A stretch of 64,000 nt of DNA from positions 930,001-994,000 of the forward strand of contig CAXXHM010000001.1 in the NCBI GenBank assembly GCA_963664655.2, given 5' to 3'. This DNA is from Desulfospira sp963664655 (GTDB taxonomy: Bacteria; Desulfobacterota; Desulfobacteria; Desulfobacterales; Desulfobacteraceae). Shown here in pieces: positions 50,077 through 58,883 of the stretch (the stretch's first letter is position 1; every line of letters starts with the position of its first letter). The notes below the pieces were generated by a model. The model had not been told where the DNA came from. It ran no database searches and worked only from the letters and a program-made list of their open reading frames with translations. Position numbers and translations under genes: made by a program.

Positions 50077-50868
50077 TTAAACATGAAAATCATTCTGGGG
50101 AAGTGCCCGCCACAGACTTTGGGCATACGCTGTTTTTAAGTCCCGGCCTTTGCCCTGAAATGCAGACGCCTCGCTCACCTCTATGGAGCGCCCGTCCTTT
50201 ACAACCGCCACCTTGTCGGCCACCCTTAACGCCGCCATGATGTCATGGGTGATGAGCATGACCCCGGCCCCCTGCTTTGCAAAGCGAACCAGTTGCTTAA
50301 GGATTTCAGACAGGGCTGACGGATGGATGCCCGGTGTGGGCTCGTCTGCGATCACCAGTCTTACCCCTTTTCGGACACTGGTGGCAAACAGCACCCGGCG
50401 CAGCATTCCCCCTGAAAGTTCATGGGGAAACAGCCCGGCGTGTTTTTGTTCAAGGCCATACTGTTCGAACAGTTCTTTTTGAAATGTTTTGGCCGTTTTT
50501 TTCTCAAGGCCGATGCGAACCTGCCTGCCCACCGTCATCAGGGGATCAAGATAATTCACAGACTGGGGAATAAAAGAGATTTCCCGGCCCCGCAGCCGGC
50601 CGATTTTCTGGGTTGTCAATAATTCTCCCTGATAGAAAATTTCTCCCCCGCATCGGGCATTGCCCGGCAAAATCCCCAAGATGGCATGGGCCAAAAGACT
50701 CTTCCCGGCTCCGCTGGCCCCTAAAACGGCAAGGATTTCTCCTTGGTCAATATCGATGGATATATCCGATATGGGCTGGATCATTCGTTTTTGTGTTCCT
50801 TTAAGATATTGAGAAAACCCAATGGATAAATTCTTAACCTGCAGCAGTTTTTCTCTTTTTATAACCAC
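50077..50868 (-). CDS. ABC transporter ATPase, NikD-like
   Basis: 263 residues. Walker A G-A-S-G-A-G-K-S near residue 50, signature L-S-G-G-M-L-R-R, Walker B L-V-I-A-D-E-P-T-P-G and H-loop I-T-H-D. It forms the ATPase pair with NikE-like. Only 10 nt after the permease, so one operon. Confidence 0.92.
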   Translation of the reverse strand: MVIKREKLLQVKNLSIGFSQYLKGTQKRMIQPISDISIDIDQGEILAVLGASGAGKSLLAHAILGILPGNARCGGEIFYQGELLTTQKIGRLRGREISFIPQSVNYLDPLMTVGRQVRIGLEKKTAKTFQKELFEQYGLEQKHAGLFPHELSGGMLRRVLFATSVRKGVRLVIADEPTPGIHPSALSEILKQLVRFAKQGAGVMLITHDIMAALRVADKVAVVKDGRSIEVSEASAFQGKGRDLKTAYAQSLWRALPQNDFHV

Positions 50869-50878
50869 GGTTTTCTCC

Positions 50879-51706
50879 TTATTCGTTGGACGTTGCCGGA
50901 TCCGTTAAAATACGGAATTGTTCACCAATATTATCAAAACTTTTGATGACCATGATCAGCAGCAGTCCGGGAAAAACAACCAGCCACCATTTCCCTGTAG
51001 AGATATGCCCCATGGCTTCTGAAAGAATGACCCCAACGGCCGGTGTCTGGGGGGAGAATCCAAATCCCAGAAACGTCAGTACGGCCTCATGAAGAATGAC
51101 ATGGGGAAATACCAGCAGCAGACCGATCAGAATCTGGGGAAAAACCGCCGGGAGGATATGCCGCCTTGCAATATACCAGGACGACTTTCCAAAGCTTTTG
51201 GATATGTGGATATATTCGGCATTTTTTTCCTGCATGACCTCGGCGCGGACAACCCTGGCCAGGGAAGTCCAGTGGGTGAGGGAAACGCCTAAAATAATCC
51301 CCTGTATCCCACCGCCTGCAATAAAGGAAATCAATATCATTGCCACCAGATGGGGCAGGCTGATGAACAAATCTATGATCCAGGAAATAACCTGATCCAC
51401 GGACCGTCCGAACGTGGCGGCACAGATGCCCATGACACCGGCCATCCCCACACTGATCATTGATGTGAGCAATCCCACGGCCATGGACAGGCGCAGCCCT
51501 TTTATGGTGCGGGTAAACATATCCCGGCCCAGCCAGTCCGTGCCAAACAGGTGATTAAGGCTTGGGGCCAGGTTTTTGCTTTCGGCATGGATACGAAGGT
51601 TTTGGTTTTCCAATGCAAACGCCATTATAAGAATCAGCAGCAGCAGGGAGGCGGAAAAAACAATATGCCGTATTATTTTTTTTCTGGTGTTGGAATTTTC
51701 TGTCAT
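50879..51706 (-). CDS. ABC transporter permease, NikC-like
   Basis: 275 residues with six membrane segments and the DppC/NikC EAA-loop region (V-R-A-E-V-M-Q-E-K-N-A-E-Y). H-L-F-G-T-D-W-L-G-R-D-M near the N-terminus is the typical OppC/NikC periplasmic signature. One base separates it from the preceding permease. Confidence 0.93.
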   Translation of the reverse strand: MTENSNTRKKIIRHIVFSASLLLLILIMAFALENQNLRIHAESKNLAPSLNHLFGTDWLGRDMFTRTIKGLRLSMAVGLLTSMISVGMAGVMGICAATFGRSVDQVISWIIDLFISLPHLVAMILISFIAGGGIQGIILGVSLTHWTSLARVVRAEVMQEKNAEYIHISKSFGKSSWYIARRHILPAVFPQILIGLLLVFPHVILHEAVLTFLGFGFSPQTPAVGVILSEAMGHISTGKWWLVVFPGLLLIMVIKSFDNIGEQFRILTDPATSNE

Positions 51707-51707
51707 C

Positions 51708-52691
51708 TTATCCGCTCTTTCTCATTCGTGGATCCACAATGATATTTAAAATATCCGCTATAAAATTTCCCGAGAAAACAAATACCGAACTGACCACAAC
51801 AATTCCCAGCAACAGGGGAAGATCCCCTTTTAAACCGGCGATGGTCAGGGTGCTGCCAAGACCTGGATAGGCAAAGACCTGTTCTGCCATAACCGAACCT
51901 CCGAAAAGTTCACCAAAATATGCAAACTGAAGGGAAATGGCGGGTATGATGGAGTTTCGAAAGCCGTGGTTTTTAAATATCTGCCAGGCATTTTCTCCCC
52001 TTGCCTTTGCAAAAACAACGAATTCCGAATTTAAGATATCAATCATTTTTTCACGGGTATGCATGGCGATATTGGCAATTCCAAGTACGCTGAGGGTGGC
52101 TGCCGGCAGGATAAAGTGCCTGACCCGGTCCAAAAAGGTAACTTCGGTATTCAGCATTCCCGCCGGAGCGGCCAGGCCCACGGGCAGCCATTTGAGCCAG
52201 ACCGCAAAAACGATCATAAGAATCAGGGCCAGCCAGAAGGCCGGTGTACTGACCAGGGTGTAGCAGTACCATTTGATGACCCTGTCAACGGTTTTGCCCC
52301 GGGTCATGGCGGCCACCACGCCCAGAACGTATCCCAGCACCCCCGACAGCAGCCAGGCAACCCCCATTAACGCAAAGGAAATAAGGAACCGGTTTTTTAT
52401 AATATCGGCTACGGGAATACGGAAAAGTTTTGAAACACCGAAGTTGCCCTGAAGGATCGCCCCGGCCCAGGAAAGATACCTTTCTGCCGGACTTTTGTTC
52501 AAGCCCCAGTATTCCCTGATCCGGTCAACCTGGTCCGGGGATATGCTGCTGTCCCCGCTGATGTAGGCGCTGACCGGATCCAGCGGGGATATTTCAAGCA
52601 GGGTAAAGGCCACCAGGGACAGCCCGGCCATCAATGTCACAAGCCGTACCAGGCGAACCGACAAAAATTTAAGCACTATTATTTTATTCAT
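51708..52691 (-). CDS. ABC transporter permease, NikB-like
   Basis: 327 residues from ATG 52691. R-L-V-R-L-V-T-L-M-A-G at the first helix, D-P-V-S-A-Y, the EAA loop T-R-E-K-M-I-D-I-L-N-S-E-F and F-A-Y-P-G-L-G are DppB/NikB features. The frame is open to 52874, but only ATG 52691 gives the first transmembrane helix; it overlaps the binding-protein gene by 8 nt. Confidence 0.93.
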   Translation of the reverse strand: MNKIIVLKFLSVRLVRLVTLMAGLSLVAFTLLEISPLDPVSAYISGDSSISPDQVDRIREYWGLNKSPAERYLSWAGAILQGNFGVSKLFRIPVADIIKNRFLISFALMGVAWLLSGVLGYVLGVVAAMTRGKTVDRVIKWYCYTLVSTPAFWLALILMIVFAVWLKWLPVGLAAPAGMLNTEVTFLDRVRHFILPAATLSVLGIANIAMHTREKMIDILNSEFVVFAKARGENAWQIFKNHGFRNSIIPAISLQFAYFGELFGGSVMAEQVFAYPGLGSTLTIAGLKGDLPLLLGIVVVSSVFVFSGNFIADILNIIVDPRMRKSG

Positions 52692-54288
52692 TCCATGTCC
52701 ATTCGGTGATATTGCTGAACAAAGCCCACTCATGGCCGTGGGAATGGATGGGCTGGCGTCCCAGGTCAAGCCTTTTGTCGGCCAGGTAAAGGTGATCCAC
52801 CCGCACAAGCCAGACAATGGGCGCATCCCCGATACCGCTAAAACCGGTGTGACCGTCCCACTGGGCCAGTTCAAAATATTTATGGGCCTTTTGCTGTGAG
52901 GATGACCCCAGGGCCAGATCCAGATATTTGTCTACGGTGGGGTTATTCAGGCTGGTCATATTGCAGATCCCCTTGTTGATCATTTTGGAAGAATACATGG
53001 TATACAACTGGTGGGGATGATGCCGGCCACCGCCCCACATCACAGCGGCGGCCTTGCCTTTCAGGAAAATTTCATCCCAGGTCGAGCCAACGGCATTTAT
53101 CTTGATCCCCAGGTCCAGGGCCTGGTCTGCCACGGCCAGGGTAAGATCGCACCGAAGCTGGTCTTCAGAGGAAAAATAAAGGATAAATTCGGCTTTTCGG
53201 CCGTCCTTTTCCAAAATACCGTCATGGTCTGTATCATGCCATCCGCCGGCTGAAAGGATCATTTTGGCACGGTCAATATCGCCGTCTTTAACAATGGTTT
53301 TTTCATTGAACCAGGGCAGATGATCGCAAAGAGAATAGGCTTTCTTTGCATAGCCGTTCAATGCCACATCCAGGAGCTTTTGACGGTCAAGTCCCACATT
53401 GAGGGCCCTGCGTATGGCCTTGTCGCAGGTCACATCGTTTCCCACGGCAACATCCATACCATTGGTTTTTCCCTTACCGCCGGCGGGGACTGTGGGCAGC
53501 GTGATTCCCCGGGAGTCGATGCTTTCATAAGCATGAAGGGTCATTCCGTCTACCTGCTGGTCTGCAAAGGCCGGCGGAACATAGGCAATATCCGCCTCTC
53601 TCGCCCTTGCCGAAGCCAGTGCCGCATCCTCCTGGTAAAGCAGAAAGATCAATCGTTTAAACCAGGGTTCCTTGCCAAACCAATAAGGGTTGTAATCCAT
53701 GATGATCTGCTGGCCGAAATTGTATTGGATCACCTTGTAAGGCCCGGACCCAATGGGATTTTTTGAGTAATTATCATCATAATATTTTGCCGGCACAATG
53801 CCGATTTCCGTAAGCTGGCCCACAAAGGTTGAACGGGGATGAAAAAGCGTAAAGGCAATGGTGTGAACGTCAATAATATCAATGGACTCCACAAAGGAAA
53901 GATCGAATTTGATGCCGTCTTGTTTTAACATCTCGTATGTAAATTTAACATCGGCTGCCGTAACCGGTTCGGCATTGGAAAATTTAACATCATTTTTTAA
54001 CTTGAAAGACCATCGCAAAGCGTCGCTGCTCACGGTATAGGACTTTGCCAGATCACCGGTGATGTTCTGGTCAGTGTCTATCTTTAACAAAGAACTGTGG
54101 GTGAGCCTGATCTGAGCATGGGTTCCCCAGCCTTTTTTGGGGTCAAACATGCCATTGTCGGCATAGCCCACAGCCAGAACCAGGTCGCGTTTTTCACGAA
54201 TGTCTGAATGACCGGATGCCTGTCCGGGATTTTCCATGAACAAAAGAACAATGCTCAGGATGATTAGAATAATTGATATGTTTTTCAT
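52684..54288 (-). CDS. ABC transporter substrate-binding protein, NikA/CntA-like
   Basis: 534 residues with a signal peptide (I-I-L-I-I-L-S-I-V-L-L-F-M). It is an SBP_bac_5 protein: L-T-H-S-S-L-L-K-I-D near residue 60, P-I-G-S-G-P-Y-K-V, R-R-A-L-N-V-G-L-D-R. The A-A-V-M-W-G-G-G-R-H-H-P-H-Q-L-Y segment places several His near the expected ligand pocket. NikA/CntA-type proteins bind Ni chelates; peptide specificity cannot be excluded. The TonB receptor, DUF4198 and order A-B-C-D-E favour metal. First gene of the operon. Confidence 0.85.
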   Translation of the reverse strand: MKNISIILIILSIVLLFMENPGQASGHSDIREKRDLVLAVGYADNGMFDPKKGWGTHAQIRLTHSSLLKIDTDQNITGDLAKSYTVSSDALRWSFKLKNDVKFSNAEPVTAADVKFTYEMLKQDGIKFDLSFVESIDIIDVHTIAFTLFHPRSTFVGQLTEIGIVPAKYYDDNYSKNPIGSGPYKVIQYNFGQQIIMDYNPYWFGKEPWFKRLIFLLYQEDAALASARAREADIAYVPPAFADQQVDGMTLHAYESIDSRGITLPTVPAGGKGKTNGMDVAVGNDVTCDKAIRRALNVGLDRQKLLDVALNGYAKKAYSLCDHLPWFNEKTIVKDGDIDRAKMILSAGGWHDTDHDGILEKDGRKAEFILYFSSEDQLRCDLTLAVADQALDLGIKINAVGSTWDEIFLKGKAAAVMWGGGRHHPHQLYTMYSSKMINKGICNMTSLNNPTVDKYLDLALGSSSQQKAHKYFELAQWDGHTGFSGIGDAPIVWLVRVDHLYLADKRLDLGRQPIHSHGHEWALFSNITEWTWNE

Positions 54289-54317
54289 GGTAATAAATAA
54301 ATTTTATTGGGTAACAT

Positions 54318-54364
54318 AAAAAAACCACGAAAGCATTTTCCTAATACGGCAACTGCCTTCGTGG
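54318..54364 (-). terminator. Attenuator-like terminator in the ABC operon leader
   Basis: On the minus strand CCACGAAGGC and GCTTTCGTGG form a stem, followed by seven U residues (A run 54318-54324 on the plus strand). It stands between the motif at 54451-54475 and the substrate-binding gene start at 54288, so transcripts must read through it. Confidence 0.7.
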
Positions 54365-54450
54365 CCTGATTTTAGCCTTATATTTTACAGCTATATGATC
54401 GCCTTCCTGACGATAAATTATCGAGGCGTGCCCCTCCTGTAAATATTTAA

Positions 54451-54475
54451 GATGCGTCAAGGTTGAAAACCCCCT
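54451..54475 (-). promoter_or_regulatory. Bipartite ECF-type promoter motif, site 2
   Basis: On the minus strand AGGGGGTTTTC (54475-54465), 9 nt, GCATCTT (54455-54449), then AAATATTTACAGGAGG. The downstream leader can be read L-Q-E-G-H-A-S-I-I-Y-R-Q-E, similar to the FecR start L-Q-E-G-T-T-L-S-L-S-R, so the promoter seems to have arrived with a scrap of fecR. Confidence 0.6.
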
Positions 54476-54577
54476 AAAAGAAAATTTTAAAAAATGTCGT
54501 CTTAAGAAACTTGCAGGCGTTTGTGAAAAAAGAAGAGAGTTAACCATCGCCGGGGTATCCGACATTCGTTCCTACCC

Positions 54578-54591
54578 GGGGGGGGGGGGGG
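54578..54591 (+). repeat. Run of 14 G residues
   Basis: An uninterrupted G14 in the divergent region of sigma and ABC operon genes. Such tracts slip in replication and could make expression phase-variable; they are also common assembly error sites. Confidence 0.85.
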
Positions 54592-54621
54592 CTATCCTCT
54601 TTTATTATAAGCTAACTTTTA

Positions 54622-54650
54622 TTGACAATATTATTTTCATATGCCTAATA
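54622..54650 (+). promoter_or_regulatory. Possible sigma-70 promoter of the sigma factor gene
   Basis: TTGACA (54622-54627), 17-nt spacer, CTAATA (54645-54650). No bipartite motif lies upstream of the sigma gene, so it appears to be expressed independently of itself. Confidence 0.45.
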
Positions 54651-54739
54651 AAGATTTTTATTTAAAAGGATAGTATGTTAAATTTTCTAAAAAATTGCAG
54701 CTGTGCCCCATATTACGCTCATGCTTTGTTGAGGATTTG

Positions 54740-55249
54740 ATGAAAAACGCGGACCGATTGTGGCAACGGGTTTTCGACACACATTATTATAATGTTTATG
54801 TTTTTTTTTTGAAAAGACTGGATTCTCCTGAAGATGCAGCCGATGCTTCCCAGGAGACGTTTATGCGGGTGGTCCGTCGGAACAGCATAGTCAGGCTGGA
54901 TTCTCATGCCGGATATATCTGGCGGACAGCACAAAATATGGTTAAGGAAATCAAACGGGCCAAAGCGGTTTCTTCTAAATGGCTAAGCTCTAAGGCCATT
55001 GATCCGGACCAACAGATCTCACCAGCGCCGACGCCTGAAAAGGCCATGGAAATCCAAAACATAAATGATAATATCCTTGATGTCCTTAACCGGCTTCCCC
55101 CCCGATGCCGGGAGGTTTTTATTCTGCACCGTTTCAAAGGATTATCTCACAAGCAGATCGCCGAACAACTGAGTATTTCACCCAAAACCGTTGAAAATCA
55201 CATGGTCAATGCCCTTCTTTTTTTTCATAAACACCTGCAACGGCCTTAA
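54740..55249 (+). CDS. ECF sigma factor, FecI type
   Basis: 169 residues from ATG 54740 (GAGG at 54731). Region 2: F-F-L-K-R-L-D-S-P-E-D-A-A-D-A-S-Q-E-T-F; region 4: L-P-P-R-C-R-E-V-F-I-L-H-R-F-K-G-L-S-H-K-Q-I-A-E, with S-P-K-T-V-E-N-H as recognition helix. FecI-type factors are controlled by the FecR encoded next. It should read the motif that precedes fecR, copy-1 receptor and ABC operon. Confidence 0.92.
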   Translation: MKNADRLWQRVFDTHYYNVYVFFLKRLDSPEDAADASQETFMRVVRRNSIVRLDSHAGYIWRTAQNMVKEIKRAKAVSSKWLSSKAIDPDQQISPAPTPEKAMEIQNINDNILDVLNRLPPRCREVFILHRFKGLSHKQIAEQLSISPKTVENHMVNALLFFHKHLQRP

Positions 55250-55272
55250 AATGGTACTTTTTAATTTTTTTT

Positions 55273-55299
55273 AGGGGGTTTTCGACATTGAGGCATCAT
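55273..55299 (+). promoter_or_regulatory. Bipartite ECF-type promoter motif, site 3
   Basis: AGGGGGTTTTC (55273-55283), 9 nt, GCATCAT (55293-55299), followed by GAATTTACAGGAGG. Lies 23 bases after the sigma stop and just before fecR. Confidence 0.6.
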
Positions 55300-55321
55300 G
55301 AATTTACAGGAGGGCACAACA

Positions 55322-56383
55322 TTGAGCTTATCACGGGATGACCGCTTGGAGCAGGCTGCTCGCTGGCTGGTTCGGGCCCAGGACAAAGCCTTTACATCTA
55401 AAGACCGCAACATGCTGGAATTGTGGCTTAAAGAAGACCCATCCAACCGGGAAGCATTTGAACAGATGGAAGGTATTTGGCAGCATTTGGCCGTGGTGGA
55501 ACCTGTTTTTTCTCCCCCCCAAGAAAATGATTTCCGGGCAGGGTTAACTCACCGGCGTGAAGCAGAAGAAAAAACCAGCCTGAAAGGCTTATTCAATCGA
55601 TTTTTCAAACCGGATAAGAAAATGGCTGTAGCCTGTATATCCATGGCAATACTGGTACTTTTCTGCCTGCCGGTATTAAAAACACAATTGGTTGAACCTA
55701 AAAAAACCGTTCATTCTTACACCACCGCCACCGGAGAGCAGAAAGCCGTCACCTTAAGCGATGGTTCCATTCTCAAGATGAATGTCAGCAGTTCTATTTC
55801 CGTATGCATGAGTAAAGGGTACAGGCAGGTTCAAATGAATGACGGCGAGGTTTTTTTTATTGTCAAACCGAATCCGGATCATCCCTTTGAAGTGAGGACC
55901 TCCAAGGGACTGGTGAGGGTCTTGGGCACTGCCTTTAATGTCAGGGACCGTAAAGGGCAGGTGGCTGTGGATGTGGATCATGGTAAAGTCCAGGTGCAAA
56001 GTGCGCCCAAAAGCCCGGGAGATATGCGGATCAGAGCGGTCAAGCTGATTTCCGGACAGGGAGCGGATATCGATTCAACCGGCCGTTTAGCCCCTGTACG
56101 CGCTTCTAATATTCACCAGGTTCTGGCCTGGCAGCGCCATCAGGTTGTGTTTAAAAACAGCCCGCTCAGCCGTGTACTCCAGGAATTGGCGCTGTACCAC
56201 AACGTCAACATCAAACTGGCATTTGAAGATTTGGGAAAAAAGAGAATAACCGGCACCTTTGATATGCATAATCTGGAGCAGACGCTTAAAATTATCGTCA
56301 CCGCAGCCTGTTTAAAGATGGCAAAAGACACCAATGGAACCATCACACTATCCGGGGAGCCGGTTGTTAAAAGCCGGTCGTAA
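55322..56383 (+). CDS. FecR-family anti-sigma regulator
   Basis: 353 residues from TTG 55322 (AGGAGGG at 55308). N-terminal DUF4880 part (E-Q-A-A-R-W-L-V-R-A-Q, then W-L-K-E-D-P-S-N-R-E-A-F-E), one membrane helix near residue 100 (V-A-C-I-S-M-A-I-L-V-L-F), periplasmic FecR domain (G-E-V-F-F-I-V-K-P-N, G-T-A-F-N-V-R) and a C-terminal STN-like module near 275-340. It holds the sigma factor and receives the signal from the receptor STN domain. An ATG at 55298 is less suitable, as the Shine-Dalgarno lies within it. Confidence 0.92.
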   Translation: MSLSRDDRLEQAARWLVRAQDKAFTSKDRNMLELWLKEDPSNREAFEQMEGIWQHLAVVEPVFSPPQENDFRAGLTHRREAEEKTSLKGLFNRFFKPDKKMAVACISMAILVLFCLPVLKTQLVEPKKTVHSYTTATGEQKAVTLSDGSILKMNVSSSISVCMSKGYRQVQMNDGEVFFIVKPNPDHPFEVRTSKGLVRVLGTAFNVRDRKGQVAVDVDHGKVQVQSAPKSPGDMRIRAVKLISGQGADIDSTGRLAPVRASNIHQVLAWQRHQVVFKNSPLSRVLQELALYHNVNIKLAFEDLGKKRITGTFDMHNLEQTLKIIVTAACLKMAKDTNGTITLSGEPVVKSRS

Positions 56384-56443
56384 AATATAACCTACTGCCC
56401 CGGTAATAGTTGATCCGGAAGGATTAAAAAGAAAAGCTGAACG

Positions 56444-58792
56444 ATGAACAAAACATCCGCCTGGGCAAGTTCTTTTGCCGCCATTATTTTATTGCTTTTA
56501 TCTGCCATACCCGTCATGGCCGACCAGGCCCCCATTACGATCAAACCCGGAACCCTGCAGGACGTATTGGATGCATATGCCAAAACCACCGGAATAAAAA
56601 TCGTTTATTTGAACGAATTGATAGAAGACAAAAACAGCCCCGGTACCCGAAATACCTCCCCCGCAGATGCCCTGCCCCAAATTTTACAGGGAACCGGTTT
56701 AACCTTTCAAATGGCAGGCAGCAACACCATAATCTTAAAGAAAAAGGCCTCCACGGAAAAACAACCCATTGCCCCCAAAAAGGAGGTTGTCAAATCCGGT
56801 ACTGAGACCAGGGCTGAGCAGGACAGGGTTTATATGAAGATCGGGAACGTTACCGTTACCTCAAAAACCAATTATGTGGCCTCTGCCGATGCCCCTGCAT
56901 CAGTAGATGTTATCGGGTCCAACGAGATTGAATTGGAAAATGTGGATTCCAGTATGGAATTGCTCAAAAAAGTGCCGGGAGCCTATTTTGGCGACTGGAA
57001 CCAGGGGGCGCTTGCCGGTTCGTTTTCCCTGAGGGGGTATGATATCAACACGTCGGCTCCGGTGTCGCTGACGATTGATGGAATCCCTGCCTTTTACAGC
57101 AGCCGGAACACGATTGATATGGATCCCGTTTTTCCCCTTGAAATCCATCAAATTGAGATGTTGAAAGGATCTTACGACCCCCGGTATGGCATCAACAATA
57201 TTGCCGGCAGTGTGAATGTTTACACCAAACGGGGCGGAGACTATACAAAGGCCCGACTGCTTACAGGAAGTTATGACACCTACGACGGGCAGATAGCTGT
57301 CGGGGTTGAAGATGAAAATTTTTCCCAGAACTATTTTGCCGGGGCAAGAAGTTCGGACGGATACCGGGATCATTCAGAGACTGAAAAACAGGCCTTTTCC
57401 GGTAAATGGTTTTATTCACTGGATGATCATAAAGGACAAATCGGGGCCATTGTCCGTTTTTTTAGTCTCACGGGAGATGCGCCCGGCTACCTTTCCCGGG
57501 ATGATGCCGACAATAATCCGACCAGCGCTGCCGCATACGCCCGCTCGGACGGCAGCGAACAGGAAAATAAGCAGGCCAGCCTTCATTTTGACTATGACTT
57601 TACCGAATCCCTTTACTGGTCCGTGAAAACCTATGCCCAGGAGATGGAATGGGATAAATTTTCACGCTGGAGCCTTACCGGGAACCAGAGCGAGACCCTG
57701 ATCACCGAAAAACAATACGGTGCGGTTTCAACCTTAACCTTTGAGAAAAATTATGAGGCCATTCAGCGCCTGAAAATCGACTGGGGGATGGATTACCAGT
57801 ACAGCCAGGCCACGGAACAGCGGTGGACAACCGTGGACAGGATCCGGCAGGGCAGCGAATACCGGTATTTTGATTATGACATGCAGTATTGGGGAACCTT
57901 TGTCCAGGTGGACAGCGACATCAGGGACTGGCTGCGGATGTTCGCGGCCCTGCGGGTGGACAGTTTTGACGGAGATTGTATCAGTAAGGTCACCGGCAAT
58001 GATTCCGACATGCTGGATCTTGATTTTATATGGCAGCCAAAGGTGGGGGCCGTGATCACCCCTTTCCAGGGGTATAATTTCTACGCCAACTGGGGCCGGA
58101 CATTCCAGCTGCCCTCTACCCCGTACCGGTACGGGCAGGACACGTCCGGCAATCTGATATCAAGGGATCTGGCTGAATCTACAAATGACGGATGGGAAGT
58201 GGGGATAAAGGCCTCCCCATTTGACTGGCTGTCCTTTCGGGCCGATGTATGGCAGATGGTCGCCAGCAATGAGGTCCGGAAAAAAGGGGACGGATCCGGG
58301 GACAGAATAAACGTGGGGAAAACCACAAGGGACGGCTGGGATGTTTCATTCAGCATTCGCCCCCATCCCTGGGTCGCCCTGTGGGGGTCATACTCCCAGG
58401 TCAAAGCCGTGTACACGGATCCGGGAGAAGCGCTGGCGGCCGTTAAAGGGAAAGACATTGAACTGATCCCCAAAGAAACCGGAAAACTGGGCGTGGATTT
58501 TAATCATCCCAAAGGCATAAGCGGCAGTCTCTGGCTGGAACATCAGGGAGACTATTATGTGCTCAACGATGCCACAAATGAAAACGAACCCGTAGGCGAG
58601 TACACCATTTTCAACTTTAAACTGGCCTATAACCTGGGGCAGCTGACCCAAAAATTCAAAGACACCACCATTGGTTTTGAAGTCAAAAATTTATTTGATG
58701 AAGATTACTATACCTATGTGTGGAACCTGGATAACGGATTTCAGCCCGGTGATGCCAGAAGCTTCTATGTCTGGATGTCTGTGGAATTTTAA
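56444..58792 (+). CDS. TonB-dependent receptor, copy 2 (with STN signalling domain)
   Basis: 782 residues. Signal peptide to V-M-A-D-Q, STN domain at about 28-90 (T-L-Q-D-V-L-D-A-Y-A-K-T-T-G-I-K), linker, candidate TonB box, plug and barrel ending M-S-V-E-F. With the sigma factor and FecR in front it forms a complete transmembrane signalling transporter. Plug residues differ from copy 1 at many sites (for example S-L-T-I-D-G-I-P-A-F instead of A-L-L-I-D-G-I-P-A-Y) while the barrel is almost invariant. Confidence 0.95.
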   Translation: MNKTSAWASSFAAIILLLLSAIPVMADQAPITIKPGTLQDVLDAYAKTTGIKIVYLNELIEDKNSPGTRNTSPADALPQILQGTGLTFQMAGSNTIILKKKASTEKQPIAPKKEVVKSGTETRAEQDRVYMKIGNVTVTSKTNYVASADAPASVDVIGSNEIELENVDSSMELLKKVPGAYFGDWNQGALAGSFSLRGYDINTSAPVSLTIDGIPAFYSSRNTIDMDPVFPLEIHQIEMLKGSYDPRYGINNIAGSVNVYTKRGGDYTKARLLTGSYDTYDGQIAVGVEDENFSQNYFAGARSSDGYRDHSETEKQAFSGKWFYSLDDHKGQIGAIVRFFSLTGDAPGYLSRDDADNNPTSAAAYARSDGSEQENKQASLHFDYDFTESLYWSVKTYAQEMEWDKFSRWSLTGNQSETLITEKQYGAVSTLTFEKNYEAIQRLKIDWGMDYQYSQATEQRWTTVDRIRQGSEYRYFDYDMQYWGTFVQVDSDIRDWLRMFAALRVDSFDGDCISKVTGNDSDMLDLDFIWQPKVGAVITPFQGYNFYANWGRTFQLPSTPYRYGQDTSGNLISRDLAESTNDGWEVGIKASPFDWLSFRADVWQMVASNEVRKKGDGSGDRINVGKTTRDGWDVSFSIRPHPWVALWGSYSQVKAVYTDPGEALAAVKGKDIELIPKETGKLGVDFNHPKGISGSLWLEHQGDYYVLNDATNENEPVGEYTIFNFKLAYNLGQLTQKFKDTTIGFEVKNLFDEDYYTYVWNLDNGFQPGDARSFYVWMSVEF

Positions 58793-58883
58793 AAAGAAAA
58801 AAAGGGCCCAGATCACCGGAAGGGTTCCACTTGAACACCCCGGTATTTTGGTCCCTGCACATATTTAACAGGGAATAAAAATA

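Noticed and set aside
54366..54450. Nickel/cobalt or cobalamin riboswitch in the ABC leader
   Set aside because: None of the conserved core words I know from these classes is present; only a terminator-like stem is supported.
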